Positions 49,574 through 59,863 of a DNA stretch of 64,000 nt are shown piece after piece. The notes under the pieces were generated by a model that made no database searches, was not told where the DNA came from, and worked only from the letters and a program-made list of their open reading frames with translations. Position numbers and translations under genes: made by a program. Source of the stretch: Entrophospora sp. SA101 (taxonomy: Eukaryota > Glomeromycota > Glomeromycetes > Entrophosporales > Entrophosporaceae); NCBI GenBank assembly GCA_958430865.1, contig CAUDNR010003635.1, positions 1 to 64,000 on the forward strand. Reading direction: 5' to 3'. Within the stretch, counting starts at the first letter, position 1. Each line of letters opens with the position of its first letter.

Positions 49574-50209
49574 AAAGAACGTTTTAAAAAGGGTAAACAA
49601 AAAAACTTTGAATATATTGCAAGATAACCACACCCTTTTGGGTCAATTACCTGCAAAATTCAATACTTTGGACTTATACCTAAAGGTAAAGACCAAAATA
49701 GCCTAATCCACAATATGACCAAACTTTGCTGAGTGGCATAGTGGCATAGCAATTCTTCTGAGCACCACAGAAAAAAGAATTCTTTATACCTTTTGCATAT
49801 TATATATTATTGCTTTTACAAGTACATTCAATTATTTATTTATTTAATATATAAATGCGACGCTTGAATCTTATTATTGTATTATAGAATGAAAAAAAAA
49901 AGAGCCAAGTGTAACACAATGTTTCAGGATCGTGGCAGAAAAAATTTTATAAGAACATCATGATAGAATAGGATTATCAAAAATAAAAAATCACTCGAAA
50001 AAAAAAAAGTGTCCTGAGGACGAATAAAGGATTACTACCATTCATTGTATATTGAAATCGTGCAAGAATAATAATTATCATAAGTTTTAATTATTATTAT
50101 GAAACTACTTTGATGTTTTTTTTCCGTATATTCCTTCAAACTAAAAATGCCTCAAATTAAAACTATTGTTAATATTTTATAAAATAAAAGTCAGACCGCG
50201 TTTGGATTC
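49574..50209. other. Intergenic region
   Basis: AT-rich, with no coding frame or recognised RNA. It includes the likely upstream region of the gene starting at 49573. Confidence 0.45.
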
Positions 50210-50540
50210 TGAGTTTGAACACACACAGTCGGGTCAATATTGGTGGGTGGTATGTAGAGCAATTTTTACATACATACGAGTTGTACCAACTTGATATTTT
50301 TTCGAATTTTGACATTGAAGTTAACTACGCGTAATAGTAATGCGTAATAATATTTTTAGTGCCCGACACACATAGGCTGGTGAATATTGGTACGTAGAAT
50401 AGTAGATGGACAGGTTTAGGTGCAAGTGTTTGTATATTTTAATTTGAAGTTTTAAAATAGTAAAAAAATGCTGAAATTCTTTTATTTTTCAATTTTTCAA
50501 GATCTATATTTAATTCTTTATCAATCCTGTTAGAGAAATT
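50210..50540. repeat. Diverged copy of a sequence found upstream of the kinase at 59864
   Basis: Shares ordered matches with 59290-59670: CTGAGTTTGAA, TTGACNTTGAAGTTAACTAC, GGACAGGTTTAGGTGCA-GTGTT, a TTNGAAGTTTTAAAAT segment, and CTGAA-TTCTTTTAT followed by a TCAATC. Here no kinase follows directly; the next kinase scrap lies at 52795. It is probably an old duplicate of a kinase upstream region or an unclassified interspersed repeat. Confidence 0.5.
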
Positions 50541-50609
50541 AAATAAACTATTTATAAAAAAACTCTATATACATCAATTAAAAAAATCAAAATTAAAAAA
50601 AAAATAAAA

Positions 50610-51073
50610 GAATGAAAAAATTCTCGTATATTGATCGAATTGTTGGTGTGATTGTTGTTGTTGTGATTGCCGTAAAGACCGAATTTCTTGTTGTTGTAAG
50701 TTAAGTTGCTCTCGAATTGGTGGTTGTCGTTGTCTAACTATGGTTCATTTTTCCTTAAAGAATTGAATTGTGATCAATAATCTTTTCTTTAACTTCCTTA
50801 ATATTGTCCAGGATATATTTTAATAATTGTCATGACCCTTTAATTAAAGCTACTTTTGACTAGCTGGAATTTGTTTTGTTAATAAAAAAATTTTGGTTGC
50901 AAGAGTGGTTGTAGGAATGGGAGTAGGGATGGGAGTAGGGGTTGGAATAAGCGGGACAAGTTGTGGTGGTTCAGGAGACGGAGTAAGTTGTTGTAATTGT
51001 TGTTGCATTAAAAATGCAAATGTATTATTATTGTTGTTATTATTGATATTATTGTTGTTGTTGTTGTTGCTCA
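50610..51073 (-). pseudogene. Asn/Gln/Pro-rich protein gene, probably broken
   Basis: Starts at an ATG at 51071-51073 (MSNNNNNNNINN), followed by a Gln-rich stretch (LMQQQLQQL), a Thr-Pro repeat region (IPTPTPIPTPIPT) and a stop at 50850. Downstream in other frames, coding-like sequence continues: LKYILDNIKEVKEKIIDHN, then RQRQPPIREQLNLQQQEI and QSQQQQSHQQ down to about 50615. The pieces need one or two frame changes, so this looks like a single low-complexity, coiled-coil-like gene that is broken, or one with short unrecognised introns. No domain is recognised. Confidence 0.45.
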
Positions 51074-51137
51074 TTTTATTTATATATATATAAATTTTTA
51101 ATTTTTTTAATTTTGATAAAATGTTAGTATAGCTCAA

Positions 51138-52790
51138 GTCAAAATTTTTTCTTTGATATTCTAAAATTTTCCAGGTTTTGCTTATAGTGGTCAGGTTTAG
51201 ATGACTTGAGCTGTGTTAGATTAAAAAATTTACAAGTTTTAAATATTAAATTAAAATAAAACTCTTTAAAAAGAATCCTGAAAATTACAAGAAAACTGTT
51301 ATAAGGATCGAATTTTATTACTAAACTAAAATCCACTAATTCCTTTTTTTGCTTTGTAACTGTATGCGAGATGAAAAAAAACTTGTAAAACATATTTTTG
51401 CCATGTTATAAGTTGCCATATCAACAGACAGACACGGCAAAAGACTAATTCGCAATCAGACTTGTAATAATTAATTAAGGATTCCTTGTTTTTTTTCTTT
51501 GTAACTGTATGCAAGATAAAAAAAAACTTGTAAAAAACATTCTTTTTGCCATAATTGATAAAAATCAACAGGCAGATATGGTAGATGACTCGTTTTTAAA
51601 TAATTTGTTTAACAGAATAAATTACTTTTTTATGTCGAATGAGATTTTTCCATTAACAAATAAAGATAATTTATATTGTAATGTTTATTTAAACATTTTT
51701 CATATCTAATTCAAATAACGCGTGTGACAAAAATTTGTTACAGTTGGTTAAATTTCAATCATTGGGGTATTTTAATACTAACTGATACATCAAATGATAT
51801 TAATATTTATATCATTATAATGATCCTTGATGGTTGTGTGTAGCAACGATTTTTTCCAACGATTTTTATTGCATTTTTATATAATTAATAATTAATTAAT
51901 ATGTTTACCTCTACAACATCCATACTAATATGAACAAATTATTAATTATCATAATTACAAAGCAATTATCTAATATTACCCTCTTCTCCAATATTTGTGA
52001 ATGTTAATTATATAAGATAATTAACATTCATGATTCCTATCCAAAAAAAAAAAGTGCAGTATGTATATATAAAGTTGCTAAAAAACTATCCAAAAGTGCA
52101 ATACATATATAAGAATTTTCCTTTTGCACATGCAGAAGCAAATGCTCCTGCGGAGAGCAAAAATTCTTTGAGAGCTTCGCCTTCTGCAGGATTCTCAAGA
52201 CCATGCATTTTCCGCAAAGATACTTTAAAAAAATGATTTATTATTATCATCTCTTAGTAATTTGTTACACTCTTATATTATCTAATCAAATAAATCATAT
52301 AATTATGTATATGTCATTATTTACATTGTTCCGCATCCAACTATTATTTCTTTATTCTTCTTTCCAAATTAGAAAATAATTATCTAAAACTAAACTAAAT
52401 TTAGTGACGATCGTAGTAACTCGAATTCTTCACGAACATAGTGATAGTAAGGTATATACATGTTCTAAAAAAGAATAGAACACTACAACGAATAATTTTT
52501 TGGAGAAAATCTCTTCATTACATTAAAACTAGAAACCTATTTTACCAATTAATGAGTCTATTTTTTTAAAAGGTAGTACAGAAAATGACTTCTATACTTT
52601 TAAATATGCTAAAAATTTAAGAGGTCTTTAGACCGAACCAACTATATAACAAAAATTAAAAAATGTGAATTACTATTATTATTATCACCAGAAAATGTAC
52701 GAATAATATTGCGAGCAAAAAAAAAAAAAAAGAATTATGAATTAACGTTATTCTCGAACCTCCTCCTCCCCCATTTTCTCCATTACACTT
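51138..52790. other. AT-rich region with a short tandem duplication
   Basis: Two diverged copies of a roughly 70-base unit (TTTGTAACTGTATGC-AGAT followed by AAAAACTTGTAAAA) lie at about 51340-51410 and 51482-51552. A frame at 52030-52236 contains two related segments (GTGCAGTATGTATATAT and GTGCAATACATATATAA) but no recognised domain. I see no supported gene. Confidence 0.4.
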
Positions 52791-52935
52791 ATTTTATATT
52801 ACAAATTATTATCATCGTTATCACCAGAACTTGTACCTAAAATTTATAATAAAACGTATGAGAATGCTTTTTTTAATTCTATTAATTCTGAAAAAGAAAG
52901 TAGAAAAGTTCATTTTTTTTCATTAGTCTAAAAAA
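52695..52935 (+). pseudogene. TKL-like kinase 5'-end scrap
   Basis: The segment from AATAATATTGCGAG (52703) through poly-A, the leader and the first 45 codons aligns with the 5' end of the kinases at 55844 and 59864: TTACAAATTATTATCATCG, then GAACTTGTA-CTAAAATTTAT, GAAAAAGAAAGTAGAAAAG and TTTTTTTTCATTAGTC followed by a stop. The start codon is lost (ATATTA in place of ATGTC) and nothing of the later gene follows. It shows that 5' ends of this family are also dispersed alone. Confidence 0.75.
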
Positions 52936-53205
52936 ATTAATAATAGTCAAAATCCAATTCCGAAAAGAACAAAAAATAGAACATTCGTGGAAATTTTTAG
53001 GTGATGTTGTGTAACGCATATCCATTCATAAAAGGATTTTAGCTATTACTGTGCTTACTATGCTGGTTTGTCAGAAACCGGTTCTGTATGGCTAAAATAG
53101 TTAGGTAAAACTATTTTTGGTATTATAAAAAAGCCCACCACGGAAAATTTCTTTCAATTAATTCTTTCCGTCTTTGCAATTAATCAATTGTCTTTGACAA
53201 ACAAC
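52936..53205. promoter_or_regulatory. Upstream region of the small membrane protein gene
   Basis: About 270 bases without coding structure before the ATG at 53206. Confidence 0.35.
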
Positions 53206-53981
53206 ATGTTACATCATGTCACACAACTTCATGAACCATTATCAGCACCAGTACTCACCACAGCAACAACAGCAACAACAAATAAGCAACAATATGATCA
53301 AGAATCACAATCGATGCAATCTATAAATACATCATCATCATCACAAAATCAAAAAAATGAAAAGAATCTACAAATGCATTTGTTTGAAGAAGAAACACCA
53401 CTAAAACAATATAAACATCGTCTCCAAAAAATAGTAGAAGAGGACAAGGCCTTACCACCAACATCAGCAATGCCATTATCTTCACGTCATCGAAAAAAAA
53501 ATTTCTTTTCAAGTCTTTTGGATCAAGATGGTGATCCTTCAACTGCATTTTGGTTTGGAATGTTTTTATTTATCTTGATTACATTTATTCTCACTGGTAA
53601 ACCCTTTATTTTTGGAAGAAAACATATTATTTTGTTATTATTATTATTATATGAATTAATTTTTTAAGTTCAAAACTTTAGGTATCTCGATTATTTTTTT
53701 TGTGAATCGACCTGAAAATGTTGTTGGCAATTATTATATCAAACAATATTGTCCACCTTCAGCAAGTTTGCCGTGTCCAATTGGTCAAGTAAATATCCAA
53801 CCTTTCCTTTATTTTTTTGTGGAGGAATTTAATTATATATCTGATAATCTGTTTTTTTTTTTTAAAGAAGTTATGTATCAACTATGTTGGATTTTGTCTA
53901 AGATATGTTTGTGTATCAAATAGTTTTGTAAGTAATTAAAATATATTATTTTTGTTTTTTGAAATAAAATAAACATCACTA

Positions 53982-54014
<33 letters not shown>

Positions 54015-54041
54015 TGATTTTAGCGTCAAAATACTTGTTAG
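53206..54041 (+). CDS. Small single-pass membrane protein with Cys-rich tail
   Basis: Four exons (53206-53596, 53682-53788, 53868-53927, 54024-54041) join in consistent phase to 191 residues. Residues 1-110 are polar and Gln/Ser/Thr-rich without signal peptide; PLSSRHRKKNFFSSLL forms a basic patch before the membrane. A single hydrophobic segment (about residues 118-140, AFWFGMFLFILITFIL continuing ISIIFFV across the first intron) is followed by a short tail with six or seven cysteines (YCPPSASLPCPIGQ, KLCINYVGFCLRYVC, QNTC). By the positive-inside rule the Cys-rich tail should face outside or the lumen. I do not recognise a family. If intron 3 is not spliced the protein ends only a few residues differently, so the last exon is uncertain. 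Confidence 0.65.
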
Positions 54042-54116
54042 ATCACCTAAAATATTATATTCTTTTAAATAAATAACTTTAAATTTTTTTTTAAATTCCT
54101 TTTGTGCAATTATAAG

Positions 54117-55135
54117 CTATTCATTCACCTCATCAATCATTTCCTTATTTTTATCCCCTACATCATAAGTAATTTCAAATACTCTTTTCACTAATTGTAA
54201 TATTTCAACAGTTTGTTTTATCTTCTCATTGTTTTTGATTGAATCATTCCAAGCGCACTTGCCCAATGTAAATAAATAATAAATGCAATCCAACTACTGG
54301 GTGAAATCTTGGATAAATCAAAGATAAATGGCCAACACGAATCTTCCTATTATTGATGTTTTATCCCATTCAAGTGAATCAATAAATTCAAAAAAAATGT
54401 TTGAAACTGAAAGTGCTAATTTTGAGTATGGATTATGAGTCGGAAAATCTGGTGATGGTAAATTAGTCAAGAATTCATCAAGAGATTTCATGTATTCATC
54501 TTTAGATGTATCATTTCTAATATGTGGTAAAATCAATGATAATACTGATGAAATTATTGAATTAAAAGCCACTTCTGATGATGATGACGATGATGAATCC
54601 AGATTGATATTCTTTGCAAGTTGTAACATTAACCAGTTTTTTAAAATTTCCCTATTGTCATCAGTTCCTCAATTATTTATTCAACTTCCATTATTAAATC
54701 AATTTTTGTCTACACTTTTCTCCTATATTTATTTATTTCATCATCATCATCATCAGGTTCAAGTGAACATCTTAGACATTTACATCTAAAAAAGTGTTTT
54801 TCTCTCAAAATTCTTTGTCTGGATTTATTATCTATTTGCAATATCGTTATATGGTATGGTGATTTCTTCCCTTCACTGATACCCTCTATAGTCCTGATTA
54901 GTTGTACTTCGCCATCATACATAACAATTGAATTTGGCTGACAAAAATGATTAATTAATGCTCCAATAGGATATCTATGCTATTATTATTTTAGAGAAAA
55001 AAGGAAATAAGTAGATCATGATGAAGGAAATAATATATATAAATAAATTTGAGTGGAATTAAATTTATAAAACAGATCCATCACCAAAGGTAAATATTTG
55101 ATAATCATGAATAGAAAAATTATTGCAATAAAATT
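54117..55135 (-). pseudogene. SMYD-type SET-domain gene, decaying
   Basis: Minus strand. The part at about 55075-55135 reads NFSIHDYQIFTFGDGS. After a probable intron the exon at about 54985-54710 reads RYPIGALINHFCQPNSIVMY, IRTIEGISEG and LREKHFFRCKCLRC. This is the SET-to-post-SET order of SMYD methyltransferases: NHSC-PN (here NHFCQPN), then I--G, then the zinc-binding F-C-C--C. C-terminal helical parts follow (LAKNINLDSSSS, FHPVVGLHLLFIYIGQ, KQTVEILQLVKRVFEITYD) to a stop at 54117-54119. Stops between the post-SET region and the helices (54640-54715) and a frameshift near 54265 suggest decay. The N-terminal MYND part is not clear. The Ser-to-Phe change in NHSC would also be unusual for an active enzyme. 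Confidence 0.65.
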
Positions 55136-55442
55136 TGCACAAAAAATTGATTAAACCATCTTCTGAATAAATTGGTGGTTAACCTCAATTCAGTAAAGAC
55201 TTTAGATGCAGTATTTCAATAATTTTCAAATTTAGTTTGAGGTTGTTCATCACGATGTTCAAAAAATGTCTCACAAAATATGTTGTTTATCAGTGTTCCA
55301 TCATCTATTGATTTGAATTATCAATGAAACTCTTCTCGACATTTTTTTTCCCCATCTTTTCGTCATCATCATCATCAATGTTTGTTTCTTGTTTAATGAA
55401 ACATTTCACCTCTTGAAATAATATCTTCTTTTTAAAAATGTC

Positions 55443-55615
55443 AACCATCACCATATTTCCCTACGAACAAAAATAACAATGGAGAAGATGACAATGCTAA
55501 ATTATTAGTATTGAATCAGATTTATTATCCTGTAACAGAACATGGACGAATCAATTCAATTAATCTCAAGACAATAACTAATTTTCAATTCAAAGTCTAC
55601 GATTTATGTTCACAG
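55443..55615 (+). other. Unrecognised exon-like fragment
   Basis: An open plus-strand frame reads CQPSPYFPTNKNNNGEDDNA, then LLVLNQIYYPVTEHGRINS and FQFKVYDLCSQ, ending at a CAG|GTATTT donor-like site. It looks coding but has no start and no obvious next exon; the kinase upstream region begins at about 55660. Probably a gene fragment left by rearrangement. Confidence 0.3.
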
Positions 55616-55659
55616 GTATTTTCAACTATGCGTCATTTTCCAATTAATTTACTTTTTTA

Positions 55660-55843
55660 ATTTTGTTTATTAAGTACGTAGAACGACCTTTACATAATAC
55701 ATGTAACAAAAGTTTAAAATATGTGAATTATTATGAACGAATAAATATTGTGAGAAAATTGTTTGTTACACACCCCGCAAAGAAAAAAGAGTTATTAGCA
55801 TTATTCTCAAAAAACCCCCTTTCTACACTATTCATTTTATATA
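55660..55843. promoter_or_regulatory. Conserved upstream segment of the intact kinase
   Basis: GTAGAACGACCTTTACATA (55678) and GAGAAAATTGTTTGTTACAC (55751), the latter followed by CGCAAAGAAAAAA, recur upstream of the kinase at 59864 (59438 and 59775) and in part at 52695. Either a shared promoter segment or simply carried along by duplication. Confidence 0.45.
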
Positions 55844-57382
55844 ATGTCATTTTACAAATTATTATCACTGTTAACACTAGGAAGACGGGAACTTGTATTT
55901 AAAATTTATGATGAAATGTATGATAATGCTTATGTTAATTCTGATAGAGAAAATGAAAAAGAATATTTTTTTTCATTAGTCCAAAAAAACAAGGAGCTTT
56001 CTGAAATTGAAAAAGAATTTTGTAAAGAAGAGTTTATTTATGAGTTTGAATTATATAATGCAAAAAATAAAGAGGGAAAACCAAAAGAATGCAACAAGTG
56101 TAAATTGACAAAATACTCTGATAAATTCTGTGAAGGTTGTAATAGTTTACAATTACAGAGTCTCTTCACCACTTGGACATCTGGAAATGATGTAATTGAT
56201 AACTTCATTCAACAATGTCAAATGAAATCATCTCTGCCAGACAATATTTTAGAATGGATACCTTTTGAGCAATTTGAAGATATAACAAAATTAACTGAAG
56301 GTGGATTTAGTTCAATTTATACATCTACATGGACAAGAGGAAGAATAATTGATTATGATGAAAGTAAAAAGGAATTTAGTTATTTAGGAGGAGGGCAAGG
56401 TGTAGTATTAAAAAGTTTAAATGATTCAAGTAATCCAGGAAAACGTTTTTTTGATGAGGTTGGTAGTTGTCATTTAAAACAAAATAAACAATACTACATT
56501 ATATAATACTAATTGATTTTATATTTATTTCAGGCAGTGAATTATTGTAAAATTAAATCAGGGTTGATTGTTAATTGCTATGGTATAACTAAATTCCCAG
56601 ACAATGGAAATTATGCAATAGTTTTAAATTATTTGAAAGAAGGAAATTTAAGGGATTATTTACAAAAAAATCATCATAATTTAACATTAAAAGACAGAAT
56701 TACAATCTTTAATGATTTATGTGATGCATTATATCATATACATCAAAAAGATTTGATACATTGTGATTTACATAGTGGTAATATATTAATAAGTGGAGGT
56801 AGTTGTTATATTACAGATTTAGGATTATGTGGGCCAGTTGATGAAAAATCATCAAATAAAGTCTATGGAATTGTATCATATATTGCACCTGAGCTATTTA
56901 GAGGTGAAAAGAACACAAAAGAATCTGATATCTATAGTGTTGGGATGTTAATGTGGGAAATATTTGCAGGTCACCCACCATTTGATGATAGAGCTCACAA
57001 TCATCACTTGATGTTTAATATATGTGCAGGTTTACAACCACCAATATTACCAGAAATGCCTGACGACTATGTGCAAATGATGCAGAGGTGTTGGGATGTG
57101 GATCCATCAAAAAGACTGACTATTAGAGAACTTTGGAAATTTTCTATTAAGAAATTAGAAGAAGTACATAATAATAATAGTAATAGTAGAAATACTATTA
57201 TTATTAGTAGTAGTAGTGTTTTGCAACAAGTACACAAATCACATCCAGACGCATACCATAAAAGTAGAATCTTAGATGGAGAGATTGCCAAATATAAAAG
57301 GTTAAAAAGTTATACAAGTAATGAAAATAATCTTGGTTTTAATTCATTTCTCTTAAATGATGATTTTAACAAAGGTGAATAA
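55844..57382 (+). CDS. TKL-like protein kinase, intact copy
   Basis: Two exons (55844-56458 and 56534-57382; intron of 75 bases ending TTTCAG, phase 0) encode 487 residues. Residues 1-75 are a charged helical region. A CxxC...CxxC motif (Cys 83, 86, 96, 99) probably binds zinc. The segment WTSGNDVIDNFIQQCQ links to the kinase domain (about 138-415). Glycine loop EGGFSS (152-157), ATP-anchoring Lys190 (VVLK), Glu205, catalytic loop HCDLHSGN (281-288; Cys replaces the usual Arg, so non-RD), DLG (300-302 in place of DFG) and APE (323-325) are all present, then DIYSVGMLMWEIFAGHPPF. The Ser/Asn-rich tail ends in a stop at 57380-57382. All catalytic residues are kept, so it is likely active in signalling; substrates are unknown. 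It is the only undamaged member in the window. Confidence 0.93.
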
Positions 57383-57883
57383 AAATAAATTATTAATTAA
57401 TTAATCAGAACTAACTATTGATTACTAATGGTATTTTTTAATAAACATTAGATTCTAGTAATAATAGTAAAAGAAGAAAGGTTGATGAATGACCAATTTA
57501 ATCTCCATTATAAATTTATTTGTTACAACTATTTATCTTTTTATTTTATCCTTATTTGTTTCTTAAAGCTAAATTATAATAATATTTTAATAAAGTTTTC
57601 TGATTCTTGTTAAATAGTGATATTGCCAATTGCGGTTTACCCTTGTCAGTTAATTGCAAGAAACTTGCAATAAATTGATGCTTGTCAATTAATTAGTTTA
57701 CAATGCATCTCACTTACTGCCTCAGAAAGCTTCATTGAATCTTTAAACACATTTAATGGTATCAGGTAAATAAAATGGCTCTTTTACAAAGCTCAAAGGC
57801 TTTTATAAAGTTCCTTTTATTCACTTGTGATCAATTTATTTCAGTACCCTTGTTTATATTTATTGGTAAAGCTCCGAACTTAG
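57383..57883. other. 3' flank of the intact kinase
   Basis: AT-rich with TTGCAAGAAACTTGCAA (57655-57671), a short inverted repeat. No gene. Confidence 0.45.
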
Positions 57884-58047
57884 GCTAAAAACTATTTGGC
57901 AGTTCCTGATATTCTAATTTTTGCACTCTGCTTATTTAGAACCAAACCCACTAATTTTCTAATCTAATAACAACCAGTGAACGAGTTTTTTCTGGAGGCA
58001 CAAACTTGATTACTCAAAGGCGTTGTATTTTAGAACTTGAAACATAA
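57884..58047 (+). mobile_element. hAT transposase C-terminal relic
   Basis: AKNYLAVP (57884-57907) and TTSERVFSGGTNLITQRR with a following ILELET (57970-58047) are the two halves of the hAT dimerisation signature, normally adjacent (YLA-PATS--SERVFS). They are separated by about 62 AT-rich bases with stops. No other part of the element is seen. Confidence 0.8.
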
Positions 58048-58127
58048 AGAGTTTAAAAGTATGCGGAGATGATGAATTTTATATATGAATTGAAAAAATA
58101 GAACGTCCTTAGGATTTCTATTCGAAA

Positions 58128-58330
58128 CGAACAAAACAAATGAAACGAACAAAACAAATGAAGCGAACAAAACGAATAAAATGAATAAAACAAATAATTC
58201 GAATAAAATGACAAAACAAACAAATGAATAAATAAAATGAATAAAACGAGTAATTCGAATAACGAATAAAGCGAATAAAGCGAATAGAATGAATAATTCG
58301 AATAGAACAAATAAAGCAAAAATAAACAAA
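58128..58330. repeat. Roughly 10-bp A-rich tandem array
   Basis: Repeats of the type GAACAAAACR and GAATAAAATG, interrupted several times by AATTCGAATA. It is read through by artificial Leu/Phe-rich minus frames that I do not consider genes. Confidence 0.85.
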
Positions 58331-59285
58331 TAATTCAAATAAGAATTTGTATTACGAATATGAACTCTAAACATACAAATTTTTGTGGTGAATCTATTAA
58401 TATGTACCGATCCGACCTATAACTGACCAGCTGTATCTAAACATAGCATTATGTATAAAATTCAATAATCTCCATGGTATAAAATTATAGATTATGTATT
58501 AGTATGTATTTAGAACAGGATCCTTCCAGCATCTCTACTTCGTAACACATCCGCTAAACTAAGCTACAAGTTATTATAATTTTTTTGAAGTTATTATGTA
58601 TAACTGAAAAACCGAACCATTTTGGAGCTTTATTTATTGGTCATTGCAATAATTACCAATATTTCCGATTAATCTTTGAACCAAACAACCAAACATTAGT
58701 TGTGACCTTTGCATACCCACTAAAGTAAATAAAGTGTGGCCTTTGCAAAAGCTTCACAATTGTTTCCATTTTACCAATGTGTTGTACTGTTGCTTTCACA
58801 AAAATTGCTTTAAACAAAGAAAATAAAAATAACACATTCTTTTTTATTAACAATTTTTAAGGATTAATTTATTTAAAATAATAATTCTATTACAGGTTTA
58901 TTTCATTATAATGTTAATTGTATGTTTATTTTCCTCTGCTCTTTCAAGAAATGACCTGGAGTTGTTTCAAACTATTAAATTTCTACAATATTTATTGTTT
59001 CAACATCAATATTAAACATTAATGCCTAATGTTAAATACTTGATGTTAAATATTAAATATAACATTCCTATATGGCACTTTTTTTAAAAAAACAAAGAAA
59101 CCAATGTAGAATCATGAAGCATATTACCACTGTTCAATTTGTATATTTTTATTCATGGTCTTTTAAAAAGATTTTATGGTTATTTGGAAACTATTACTAT
59201 TATTCTTTAATTATTACTATATCTATTACTAATATTTCATTATTGAATTTCATAAAATGTAAAGACTAAACATGTATGAATTGTC
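58331..59285. other. AT-rich intergenic region
   Basis: No supported gene; a few short frames with no codon structure (for example minus 58653-58853). Nothing recognisable. Confidence 0.45.
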
Positions 59286-59863
59286 TTTAGTGTCTGAGTT
59301 TGAAACAGATGTAGACATGTCAAATATTAATATGTAGAGTTGTGTTAAATTAATTTTTGTTTTGATTTTTGACTTTGAAGTTAACTACATGTAATAAAAT
59401 ATGATTGAGTGCCTGAGTTTGAAACACAGGCTGATATGTAGAACGACCTTTACATAGTACATAAGACAGGTTTAGGTGCAGGTGTTGTATGTGAAATTGA
59501 AATATTATGGAGTGGGGTGAAATTCTGATTGGCTAATTTGAATTTCACACATGTAAATTTGAATTTCACATAATTTCATTTTCATGTACATGGATTTTAA
59601 TTTCGAAGTTTTAAAATTGGTGAAAATAGTAAACAAAAAATCCTGAAGTTCTTTTATTGTTGAATCAATCACTAGTGTTTGGTGATGATGCAATTTTTAT
59701 TCATAAACTATTTAACTGCCAAAAAAAACCCTGTTATTATTATAACAAATAGGAAATGTACAAATAATATTGCGAGAAAATTGTTTGTTACACACTCTGC
59801 AAAGAAAAAAAAAATTATAAATTAACATTTATTCTCAAAAAACTACTCATTAATTTTATAATA
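59286..59863. promoter_or_regulatory. Upstream region of the chimeric kinase, with repeated segments
   Basis: Holds CTGAGTTTGAAACA twice (59296 and 59414), GTAGAACGACCTTTACATAG (59438), AGACAGGTTTAGGTGCAGG (59465) and GAGAAAATTGTTTGTTACAC (59775). These are shared with the regions at 50210-50540 and 55660-55843. The internal repetition suggests a locally duplicated kinase upstream region. Confidence 0.5.

Noticed and set aside
49730..49790. Possible tRNA-like stretch (GAGTGGCATAGTGG)
   Set aside because: It resembles an A box, but there is no B box, no acceptor-stem pairing and no cloverleaf that I can fold.
58128..58330. CRISPR-like array
   Set aside because: Repeats are contiguous 10-mers without unique spacers, and the DNA is eukaryotic. 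The 44-bp minisatellite was rejected as a CRISPR for the same reason.
58030..58374. Leu/Phe-rich minus frames that look like membrane proteins
   Set aside because: They are translations of the roughly 10-bp A-rich tandem array.
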